Shown: positions 1-5,086 of the stretch, piece by piece | Numbering within the stretch: the stretch's first letter is position 1 | Layout: every line of letters starts with the position of its first letter | Source of the DNA: DASPXK01 sp035637315 | GTDB taxonomy: Bacteria > Chloroflexota > UBA6077 > JACCZL01 | Length of the DNA: 8,121 bases | Assembly (NCBI GenBank): GCA_035637315.1 | Contig: DASPXK010000335.1 | Location: forward strand, 1-8,121 | Direction of reading: 5' to 3' | The notes under the pieces: generated by a model | Database searches by the model: none | The model's input: the letters and a program-made list of their open reading frames with translations, nothing else | What the model was told of the DNA's origin: nothing | Position numbers and translations under genes: made by a program

Positions 1-187
1 GGTCATCCCAGCCGAGCACGACCGCCATGAGCTGTTGCGAGCGGTACTCGTCGGCCATCTCGTCCTCGCTGCGGACGCGAAGGTCGAACTTGAAGTAGCG
101 TGAGGTGGCCGCAAAGACCTCCGGGTCCCACACGTCGACGAGATACTCGCGCGTCGACGGGTGGACGTGGACGTCAATTGCTTTCAT
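1..187 (-). CDS. Amidohydrolase (metal-dependent hydrolase), N-terminal fragment
   Basis: Only the first 62 codons are in the window; the gene runs off the left edge. The protein opens MKAIDVHVHPSTREYLVD. An HxH pair (H7, H9) directly after the first beta strand is the metal-binding start of the amidohydrolase-2 TIM-barrel family, which includes ACMSD-like decarboxylases and hydratases. Family members hydrolyse or decarboxylate small carboxylic substrates in the cytoplasm; the substrate cannot be told from this fragment. The ATG at 187-185 is preceded by AGGGAAGA, a plausible ribosome binding site though placed very close. The fragment reads through without stops and its codon use matches the other genes. 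It lies downstream of the crotonase at 371-1150 on the same strand but is separated from it by a 183-base repeat block, so co-transcription is uncertain. The family call is fairly safe, the specific function is unknown. Confidence 0.75.
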   Translation of the reverse strand, partial: MKAIDVHVHPSTREYLVDVWDPEVFAATSRYFKFDLRVRSEDEMADEYRSQQLMAVVLGWDD

Positions 188-370
188 TCTTCCCTGATTC
201 ACCACAGAGGACGCTGAGGACGTTCATAACCGCAGAGGACACGGAGGACGTTCATAACCGCAGAGAACGCAGGGGGACGCAGAGGTCACATTATTCTTCC
301 TCTGCGTCCCTCTGCGCCCTCTGTGGTTAATGAAGTCTCCTCTGTTGTGGTTAATGGATTTGCACGCTGG
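188..370. repeat. Composite CAGAGG-type repeat block with direct and inverted copies
   Basis: No gene is visible here. Two 28-base direct units (201-228 and 229-256) both contain CAGAGGAC and end GGAGGACGTTCATA or GAGGACGTTCATA. A third, related unit runs 257-285. Inverted copies follow at 318-332 and 339-356, each ending in GTGGTTAATG. The arms 255-285 and 299-329 form an imperfect inverted repeat, 27 of 31 positions complementary by my count, around a 13-base AT-rich loop. No T-tract follows the hairpin on either strand, so a classical terminator is not supported. The block looks like a dispersed non-coding repeat family that has piled up between two genes; one more partial copy lies at 5061-5083. 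Confidence 0.85.
255..329. repeat. Long imperfect hairpin (31-base arms, 13-base loop)
   Basis: The left arm 255-285 and right arm 299-329 differ from perfect complementarity at four positions. When read as plus-strand RNA, two of these would be G-U pairs and two A-C mismatches. The loop is TCACATTATTCTT. It sits in the 183-base gap between the crotonase stop (371) and the amidohydrolase start (187), so a minus-strand transcript spanning both genes would carry it. It could stabilise or punctuate such a transcript, but nothing in the sequence proves a function. Confidence 0.75.
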
Positions 371-1150
371 CTAACCGAACTTCGGCGGGCGCTTGGCGAT
401 GAAGGCGGTGATGCCCTCGCGGAAGTCGGCGGTCTCGGCCAGGCGGGCCATCGCGTCCACCTCGGCCGCGAGCTGCGCGTCCAGGTCGTTGGCCTGGCTC
501 CGGGCGAGTAGGGCCTTGATCTCGGCCAGCGCCGCGGCCGGCTTGGCGGCCAGCTGAGCCGCCCATGCCGCCGTGGCGGCCTGCAGCTCCCGACCCGGCA
601 CGATCCGATTGACCAGTCCAAACTCGAGCGCTCGGGGCGCATCGAGGACGTCGGCGAACAGTAGCAGCTCAGCGGCGCGAGCCGATCCCACCAGACATGG
701 GAGGAAGTAGCTCGAGCCGCCGTCGGCCGACAGGCCGATGCTGGAGTACGCCATGGTCAGTCGAGCGTCCTCCGCCGCGATGCGGAGATCGCAGGCGAGC
801 GCCAGGCTGAGGCCGCCCCCGGCCGCGGTCCCGTTGATGCTGGCAATAACCGGTTTCGGCAACCGCCGCATAGGCAGGATGATCCGGTCGTGCATGGACG
901 AGGCCAGTTCACGGACGTAGGCGGCGGGGTCATCGTCCAGCGCGGCGACGAACTCGCGCACGTCGCCACCGGCGCAGAACGCCCGCCCGCTGCCGGTAAC
1001 CACCACGACCCGCACAGCACTGTCACGGCACGTGTCGAGGGCCGCGCCGAATTGCTGGGTCGTGGCCACGTCGAAGGCGTTGAGCGCCTCGGGCCGGTCG
1101 ATGGTGATCCAGGCCACGGGCCCCTCTGTTCGTAGGATCACGCCAGGCAT
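371..1150 (-). CDS. Crotonase-superfamily enoyl-CoA hydratase/isomerase, isomerase-like active site
   Basis: With the start chosen here the protein has 259 residues, the usual crotonase length. Family landmarks are visible: IDRPEALNAF near residues 17-26, the first oxyanion-hole segment FCAGGD at 58-63, and the second, NGTAAGGG, at 106-113. The C-terminal helical part ends AKRPPKFG. In canonical enoyl-CoA hydratase two glutamates do catalysis; the aligned positions here are S115 and Y135, so neither is present. Instead there is GLSADGG with D143, the place where PaaG-type and enoyl-CoA isomerases carry their catalytic aspartate. I infer a double-bond isomerase or other acyl-CoA conversion rather than a standard hydratase. 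The ATG at 1150-1148 starts the conserved domain at once. In-frame GTG (1249) and ATG (1246) codons would add 32-33 residues encoded by a palindromic repeat, so I reject them as the start, although the ATG overlaps the glycosyltransferase stop in a TGATG arrangement. Confidence 0.88.
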   Translation of the reverse strand: MPGVILRTEGPVAWITIDRPEALNAFDVATTQQFGAALDTCRDSAVRVVVVTGSGRAFCAGGDVREFVAALDDDPAAYVRELASSMHDRIILPMRRLPKPVIASINGTAAGGGLSLALACDLRIAAEDARLTMAYSSIGLSADGGSSYFLPCLVGSARAAELLLFADVLDAPRALEFGLVNRIVPGRELQAATAAWAAQLAAKPAAALAEIKALLARSQANDLDAQLAAEVDAMARLAETADFREGITAFIAKRPPKFG

Positions 1151-1162
1151 CGGCCGAGCAGG

Positions 1163-1228
1163 GCCCTCACCCGCAGTCTCAGGCCCCCACCCCACCCCTC
1201 CCCCAAGTTTGGGGGAGGGGGAGAGGGC
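1163..1228. repeat. GC-rich palindromic repeat, copy 1
   Basis: The element begins GCCCTCACCC and ends GAGGGC, giving 6-base complementary ends (1163-1168 and 1223-1228). The core is a perfect 12-base stem (1195-1206 with 1209-1220) of the form CCCCTCCCCCAA / TTGGGGGAGGGG. It fills most of the gap between the glycosyltransferase stop and the crotonase start. A second copy with the same ends and the same AA-NN-TT centre lies at 4329-4380. It looks like a dispersed REP/MITE-like element. No T-tract follows it, so a terminator role is not supported. Confidence 0.8.
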
Positions 1229-1245
1229 TTCAAGAGAGGGTAGCA

Positions 1246-2211
1246 TCACGACTCCAGCAGCGACAGGAAGTCGGCGTCGGCAAGTACTCGACGGGATTGG
1301 ATCGGGCCTCGTGAGCGGAGGGCGTCGGGCAGCTCCAATAGGCCGGCGAGCTGGCCGCGCAGGGTGGCTCGAGCGGGCGCTCCGCGCCAGGCTCGGAGCG
1401 CGTCGAGGCTGCTCCGAAGCTGGGCTTGCACGATCCGCGGCCAGCAGGCTCGCAGGACTCCGGTCGGGAAGCCGCGCGCCAGCAGGCGGAGCGTGTTGCG
1501 GGCCACGTAGAAGCTGGCCAGCGGCCCACCCCCGGTCGCGCTGCCGCGGTGGTAAACACGCGCGGTCGGGACGTAGCAGCAGCCCCAGCCGCGCAGGCGA
1601 GCTCGCAGCCCCAGGTCGACGTCCTCCAGATACGATACGAAGCCCTCGTCCAGCAGACCGACGTCGTCCAGCATGGCGCGGTGATAGATCGCGGCGCCGC
1701 CGCTGGCGGAGAAGACCTGCTCCGCCTGGTCGAAGCGACCGTCGTCTGGCTGGCCATTGCCGCGCTGGGCGGCCCGCCCATTGCGGAACAAGACGTCGCC
1801 GGCCGAGGCGATGAGCCGCCGGTCCCCAAAGTCCAGGATCTTGGATGCGCAGGAGCCGACTCGGGGGTGGGTCTCCAGCGCGCGGACCAGCCCCGCCAGC
1901 CAGTTTGGCTCGGCCTCGGCGTCGTTGTTGAGCAGCGCCAGCGCGTGGCCGCGGGCGACTCGGAAGCCGGCATTGACGTTGCCGGCGAAGCCGTAGTTGG
2001 CCTTCAGCGGCAGCAGCCTGACCTCGGGATAGCTCTCAGCTACCAGCTCAGCCGAGCCGTCCCGAGAGGCGCCGTCGGCGACGATCACCTCGACGTTCGG
2101 GTAGCTCTGGGCCCGCAGCGACTCCAGACACGCCCCGAGCAAGTGTCGGCCATTCCAGTTCGGGATGATCACCGAGACGAGCGACGCCTCTGGGCTAACC
2201 GTCACCGACAT
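1246..2211 (-). CDS. Family 2 glycosyltransferase (WbbL/rhamnosyltransferase-like)
   Basis: This 321-residue protein should transfer a sugar from an activated nucleotide donor to a growing glycan at the cytoplasmic face of the membrane. It has the GT-A landmarks in order: the nucleotide-binding strand VSVIIPNWNG (residues 12-21); VIVADGASRDGS (42-53) with D46; ALLNNDAEAEPNW (92-104), where N96-D97 stands at the DxD metal/donor site; and YLEDVDLGLR (194-203), where the acidic pair E196-D197 would include the catalytic base. VYHRGSAT around H221 closes the domain. No transmembrane segment is evident. The set matches the COG1216 branch, which includes WbbL-type rhamnosyltransferases; donor and acceptor are not determinable. 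The ATG at 2211 has no clear Shine-Dalgarno sequence. Its stop is followed by a palindromic repeat and then the crotonase gene. No neighbouring genes for polysaccharide assembly are visible, so it is an isolated glycosyltransferase here. Confidence 0.9.
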   Translation of the reverse strand: MSVTVSPEASLVSVIIPNWNGRHLLGACLESLRAQSYPNVEVIVADGASRDGSAELVAESYPEVRLLPLKANYGFAGNVNAGFRVARGHALALLNNDAEAEPNWLAGLVRALETHPRVGSCASKILDFGDRRLIASAGDVLFRNGRAAQRGNGQPDDGRFDQAEQVFSASGGAAIYHRAMLDDVGLLDEGFVSYLEDVDLGLRARLRGWGCCYVPTARVYHRGSATGGGPLASFYVARNTLRLLARGFPTGVLRACWPRIVQAQLRSSLDALRAWRGAPARATLRGQLAGLLELPDALRSRGPIQSRRVLADADFLSLLES

Positions 2212-2389
2212 CGGCTGGAGTCTAACGCCACGGCGCGGAGTATAGCTGCCAGCTTCGACGCACCCAGGGTACGGGGCGCGCTAATCAATCGTTTACGAGC
2301 GCTTAACTGGCCGTCAATCTCCGGGCATTACGCTTGAAGCAGGCAGCCGACCCCGCCAGGGGGGGCGGCGAGATATCGGGAGGATGATC
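2212..2389. promoter_or_regulatory. Divergent intergenic region with weak promoter candidates
   Basis: This gap separates the minus-strand glycosyltransferase from the plus-strand secreted-protein gene and should hold promoters for both. It is AT-richer than its surroundings around 2280-2335. On the minus strand TTGACG (2317-2312) and TAAACG (2295-2290) are 16 bases apart. A closer TATACT lies at 2244-2239 without a good -35. On the plus strand TTAACT (2303-2308) and CATTAC (2326-2331) are 17 bases apart. None is a strong match, and this lineage may not follow the E. coli consensus. No hairpin or repeat stands out. Confidence 0.35.
2378..2383 (+). promoter_or_regulatory. Ribosome binding site deciding the start at 2390
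   Basis: GGGAGG ends directly against the ATG at 2384 but lies 6 bases ahead of the ATG at 2390. Normal spacing favours 2390. The choice changes the protein by only two residues. Confidence 0.65.
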
Positions 2390-3016
2390 ATGGCGATTCG
2401 AAGCGGGATCGCGCGCTCCGCGATCGTCGTTGGGCTGGCTCTGGCGCTCGTGGGCGGGACCGTCCTGGCGACCGGGGCGGCCGGGTCACTGGCGTCAGAG
2501 CTGCGACACGATGAGTCGGCCCATAGCCAGCAGTTCGCCGCGGCGGGACGGTCGATAGACGAGTCGACGATGCAGCTGGGCCGCGGCGGGCTGGTGAGCC
2601 AGGTCCCGCCCGGCATCAGGATGGGCTGGGCCGCGACCTCGCCGGCGACTCACCTCGGCGATCAGTATCGTCTGCTCATTACCAACGGCTCGACGCCCCA
2701 GCGGGTCCTGGTCCACACCATGATCATGGACCACACCACCCAGACCAACACGATGGTGGTCCATCAATGGCTGAGCCTGGCGCCGGGAGAGCAGCGCGAG
2801 CTGACCGCGATGAACGAGTATGGGACGGCCAATCATTTCAGTACGCGGATCGGCTCGCAGAGCCAGGACCTCAAGCTGCAGGTCACGCTCACCGACGCGT
2901 CCGGCGACGAGACGGCCCGCTTCGACCAGGGCGCGTTCTGGGTCCGCACGGCCGCCGACCTGGACAGGCGGCGCATGGAGGGACAGCCCCAGAGCGTGCC
3001 GCACATGCACCCGTAA
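2390..3016 (+). CDS. Exported His/Met-rich protein of unknown function
   Basis: I do not recognise a family. The 208-residue product begins with a basic n-region (MAIRSGIARS) and a hydrophobic stretch at about 11-27. A small-residue segment (ATGAAGSLAS) follows, so it is probably exported and either cleaved or anchored by this helix; there is no lipobox cysteine. The mature part looks beta-rich, alternating hydrophobic and polar residues from about 90 to 190, as in an Ig-like or cupredoxin-sized sandwich. A striking His/Met cluster lies at 109-125 (H109, M111, M113, H115, M122, H125), with H149 further on and HMHP at the C-terminus, which suggests metal binding. It faintly recalls PCuAC copper chaperones, but the ligand spacing does not fit. 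It is followed after nine bases by a small membrane-protein gene, so the two probably form an operon and may work together at the cell surface. Confidence 0.8.
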   Translation: MAIRSGIARSAIVVGLALALVGGTVLATGAAGSLASELRHDESAHSQQFAAAGRSIDESTMQLGRGGLVSQVPPGIRMGWAATSPATHLGDQYRLLITNGSTPQRVLVHTMIMDHTTQTNTMVVHQWLSLAPGEQRELTAMNEYGTANHFSTRIGSQSQDLKLQVTLTDASGDETARFDQGAFWVRTAADLDRRRMEGQPQSVPHMHP

Positions 3017-3025
3017 GGTCCGAAC

Positions 3026-3331
3026 ATGTTGCTCCGTTGCTGTGGCTGGCTGTCGCTGGCTGGAATGGCCGGCGCGCTGGCGGGCGGGATCCTGCTCGTG
3101 CAGGGCATGCTCGCAGACCTGGCGGTCCACGACCGGGCCCACCACGAGCTGCTCGATCAGCTGCCGCCTCGCTACGCCCAGATCGTCGCCGAGCAGCAGG
3201 CTCGCGAGGAGGCCAACCCCTGGCACCGTACGGTGGCGGCGGGCGAGGCGATGTTGATCCTGGGCCTGGGTGGGCTCTATCTGGCCGAGCGGGCTCAACG
3301 CGCGGGGGTGGCCTCAGCGGTGCGGAAATAG
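3026..3331 (+). CDS. Small membrane protein of unknown function
   Basis: The product is 101 residues and I do not recognise a family. A hydrophobic N-terminal segment (about 8-30, rich in Gly and Ala, with C5-C6 before it) and a second one (about 74-87) suggest two membrane passes. Between them is a roughly 43-residue polar, probably helical loop containing H35, H39, H40 and H67. The N-terminal segment could alternatively be an uncleaved signal anchor. The ATG follows AAGG about eight bases upstream, a modest ribosome binding site, and comes nine bases after the previous stop, so co-expression with the exported protein at 2390-3016 is likely. The last 37 bases overlap the 3' end of the convergent hydrolase gene, which is unusual but possible. 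Codon use matches the neighbours and supports a real gene. Confidence 0.72.
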   Translation: MLLRCCGWLSLAGMAGALAGGILLVQGMLADLAVHDRAHHELLDQLPPRYAQIVAEQQAREEANPWHRTVAAGEAMLILGLGGLYLAERAQRAGVASAVRK

Positions 3332-4257
3332 GCCGGCAGGGTTGTCGCGGCGCTAACCGGGAAGCCGCTGGCCGGCTCATCCTGAAGCCCCAGCGCTCCG
3401 CGGACCTGGTCAACCGCGCGGCGGGCCACCTCGGCGGGACTCGCGCCGGGCGTCTCCGCGATGGCGCGCTGGAACGCCCCGCCGAGCACCTCGTGGACAG
3501 ACCGGCTCTCCCGCAGCGTCTCGGCGACGCGCGGCCCGCTGGCGACAGGCCCCAGATCGCCGGCCGTGCCCTTGAAGGCGTGGGCCATCAACAAGGAGCT
3601 GGGACGGAGCTGCTCGACCAGCTCCAGACTGGCGGGGTAGCTGTCCGCGTCCTCGATGACCGGCAGCCCGCCAACCCGGCTTCCGCGCGCCTGGACCGCA
3701 TCGCCCGTTAGCAGCAGGCTGGCCGCCTCCCACCAGTAGCTTGCCGAGCCGGGCGTGTGCCCGGGCGTGTGGACGACCCGCAGCCGGACATCGCCGCCAA
3801 GGTCGACCAGGTCACCGTCATCCAGCACGCGGTCCACCCCAACCTCGCGACCAAGCAGCCGCAGCAGGAACGCCTCGCGGTCGGGCACCAGCCGCTCCAA
3901 GCCGAGCGCCTTCAGTCCCTCGGCCGCCAGATCGACGTGGAGCCGGTTGGACGATGCCCGTGGCGCATCTATCTCGTGGATCGCGATCTGCGAGCCGGCG
4001 TCCTTGAGCTCGGCGTTTCCACCCAGGTGGTCCATGTGGCCGTGGGTGTTGATCACGAGATCGACGTCCCCCAGCCCGAGCCCGAGCGACTCGAGGGCCG
4101 GCGCCAGGTACGTGGTGGGCGTACCCAGGACGCCGCTGTCGACCAGGGCGGTCTTGTCACCTCGCACCAGGTACAGGTTTACTAGCCCGCCACCCTCGAA
4201 TGGCGTGGGCAGGCGGTAGACCCGATCGTGAACACGCTCGAACTGGCTGGCGGCCAT
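3295..4257 (-). CDS. Metallo-beta-lactamase-fold hydrolase
   Basis: The 320-residue protein has the complete zinc-binding set of the MBL superfamily. These are THGHMDH at residues 71-77 (H72, H74, D76, H77), HTPGHTPG at 163-170 (H167), LTGD at 183-186 (bridging D186) and MAH at 224-226 (H226). The MBL domain takes about the first 230 residues, and the remaining 90 are mostly helical with acidic and basic surfaces, resembling the C-terminal winged-helix extension of LACTB2-type proteins. Such enzymes hydrolyse thioesters, lactones, phosphodiesters or RNA; the substrate is not readable here. There is no signal peptide, so it acts in the cytoplasm. The ATG at 4257 has GGAG six bases upstream (minus strand of 4264-4267), which supports this start. 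It is separated from the upstream Nudix gene by a hairpin-rich gap, and its 3' end overlaps the opposite gene by 37 bases. Confidence 0.9.
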   Translation of the reverse strand: MAASQFERVHDRVYRLPTPFEGGGLVNLYLVRGDKTALVDSGVLGTPTTYLAPALESLGLGLGDVDLVINTHGHMDHLGGNAELKDAGSQIAIHEIDAPRASSNRLHVDLAAEGLKALGLERLVPDREAFLLRLLGREVGVDRVLDDGDLVDLGGDVRLRVVHTPGHTPGSASYWWEAASLLLTGDAVQARGSRVGGLPVIEDADSYPASLELVEQLRPSSLLMAHAFKGTAGDLGPVASGPRVAETLRESRSVHEVLGGAFQRAIAETPGASPAEVARRAVDQVRGALGLQDEPASGFPVSAATTLPAYFRTAEATPAR

Positions 4258-4328
4258 GATACGCTCCGTGGTCTGCAGATGCCCTCTTGTAGCAGACGAG
4301 CCGCGCCAGCGCCACGCCGAAGGTCCTA

Positions 4329-4380
4329 GCCCTCACCCCCTCCTCTCCCAAGATTGGGAGAGGGGGTTGGGAATGAGGGC
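4329..4380. repeat. GC-rich palindromic repeat, copy 2
   Basis: The element is bounded by GCCCTCA (4329-4335) and TGAGGGC (4374-4380), which are perfect complements. The core is a 10-base stem (4342-4351 with 4354-4363) of the form CCTCTCCCAA / TTGGGAGAGG with a two-base centre. It shares ends, centre and composition with the repeat at 1163-1228, so the two belong to one dispersed family. It lies in a gap between two minus-strand genes. The structure is strong but has no T-tract after it. Confidence 0.82.
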
Positions 4381-4392
4381 CGAGCGATTGAG

Positions 4393-4411
4393 GCGGGGGA
4401 CAAGCCCCCGC
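4393..4411. repeat. Short GC hairpin GCGGGGG-ACAAG-CCCCCGC
   Basis: Seven perfect base pairs enclose a five-base loop, followed by GCTACGG. It lies 25 bases beyond the Nudix stop codon on the minus strand. The motif resembles a dispersed non-coding repeat I associate with high-GC environmental bacterial genomes. A transcript-end hairpin is possible, but no U-rich tail is present. Confidence 0.6.
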
Positions 4412-4435
4412 GCTACGGACCGTCAGGAGGGGGGC

Positions 4436-5053
4436 TCATGATGACGGGGCGGGGCGTTTTGGGTCGCCCACGGGCGGGGCGGCTGGCCGAGCTGGGTTGC
4501 GCTCCCAGTCGGCCAGGGCCCGGCGGTGGCCCTGGAAGGCTATCTGGGCGGGCAGGGCGCCTCGCTTGAAGAGGGCAAGCGCGATCGCGTCGTCGCCGGG
4601 CTGAGGCTCGTCGCCCACGATTCGAGCCCCATAGACCGCCAGGTGCGAGACGTTGCGCGGATCGTCAGTCCCGAAATACAGCCCCCACAGGCCGGTCAGC
4701 TCAACCCGATACCCGGTCTCCTCTTTCGCCTCGCGGATGGCGCACTCCTCGGCGAACTCGCCGTACTCGACGAAGCCGGCCGGCAGCATCCACTGGCCGC
4801 GATACGGCTCATGGGCGCGCTGGACCAGCAAGATGCCGTCCGGGCTCTCGATGGCGACCGCGGCTCCGAGGGCGTTGCGCGCGTAGTAAACCCAGCCGCA
4901 CGCGACGCAGACGGGCCGGCGGCGTCCACCGCGCGATTCGATTCGAGTCGGCTGCCCGCAGCGGGCACAGAAGCTGGGCTGGCCGGGGTCCAGATAGCCG
5001 CTCGGATCGGTCGGAGGTCGCGAGTCGGCCTGCCCACCAGCACGGCTGGTCAA
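4436..5053 (-). CDS. Nudix hydrolase with N-terminal zinc ribbon
   Basis: Nudix hydrolases cleave nucleoside diphosphates linked to another moiety, such as ADP-ribose, NADH or oxidised nucleotides, in the cytoplasm. The 205-residue product carries a complete Nudix box from G93 to Y115 (GFVEYGE, then REAKEETGY), including the metal-binding REx2EE core with E108, E111 and E112. Upstream is a zinc ribbon with C29-x2-C32 and C49-x2-C52, an arrangement shared with NudC-type NADH pyrophosphatases and many stand-alone zinc-ribbon Nudix proteins. The substrate cannot be assigned. The last 30 residues are proline-rich and look disordered. The start is TTG at 5053, supported by GAGGAG five bases upstream; no ATG occurs before the Nudix domain. 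That ribosome binding site lies inside a CAGAGG-type repeat. The gene follows the crotonase at 5087-5854 by 33 bases and is probably co-transcribed with it and corA. Confidence 0.9.
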   Translation of the reverse strand: MTSRAGGQADSRPPTDPSGYLDPGQPSFCARCGQPTRIESRGGRRRPVCVACGWVYYARNALGAAVAIESPDGILLVQRAHEPYRGQWMLPAGFVEYGEFAEECAIREAKEETGYRVELTGLWGLYFGTDDPRNVSHLAVYGARIVGDEPQPGDDAIALALFKRGALPAQIAFQGHRRALADWERNPARPAAPPVGDPKRPAPSS

Positions 5054-5058
5054 ACCGT

Positions 5059-5064
5059 CTCCTC
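5059..5064 (-). promoter_or_regulatory. Repeat-derived ribosome binding site of the Nudix gene
   Basis: On the minus strand GAGGAG lies five bases before the TTG start at 5053. Its GAGG belongs to the CAGAGG-type repeat at 5061-5083. The good spacing is the main reason to accept the TTG as the start codon. Confidence 0.65.
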
Positions 5065-5083
5065 TGCGTCCTCTGCGGTGAAT
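5061..5083 (-). repeat. CAGAGG-type repeat, isolated copy
   Basis: Read on the minus strand these 23 bases begin ATTCACCGCAGAGGACG and match plus-strand 197-219 with two mismatches. They take up most of the 33-base spacer between the crotonase stop (5087) and the Nudix start (5053). Confidence 0.75.
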
Positions 5084-5086
5084 ACG

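Larger units (their letters stand above)
4258..4435. other. Hairpin-rich non-coding gap between Nudix and MBL genes
   Basis: I see no credible gene in these 178 bases. They hold a palindromic repeat (4329-4380), a second short GC hairpin (4393-4411) and the ribosome binding site of the MBL gene (4264-4267). Both flanking genes are on the minus strand, so these structures lie after the Nudix stop and before the MBL start. They may separate the two transcripts or be passive repeat insertions. Confidence 0.6.

Noticed and set aside
201..285. CRISPR array or operator array
   Set aside because: The repeats are back to back without spacers, and inverted copies follow; a dispersed repeat explains them better.
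1195..1220. Rho-independent terminator for the glycosyltransferase
   Set aside because: The stem is strong, but no T-tract follows on the minus strand and the element is a repeated family.
1032..1814. Plus-strand open frame of 260 codons
   Set aside because: It runs antisense to crotonase and glycosyltransferase, passes through the palindromic repeat and is Arg-rich without motifs.
1426..2337. Long plus-strand open frame (303 codons) opposite the glycosyltransferase
   Set aside because: It is antisense to a gene with clear GT2 motifs and shows no domain or ribosome binding site; high GC content produces such open frames.
2390..3016. PCuAC-type copper chaperone identity
   Set aside because: The segment HTMIMD resembles these proteins, but the H-x10-M-x21-H-x-M spacing is not met, so only a general metal-binding possibility is kept.
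2767..3711. Plus-strand open frame of 314 codons across three genes
   Set aside because: It crosses the exported protein, the membrane protein and the MBL gene out of frame, and its translation is low-complexity Arg/Gly/Ala-rich.
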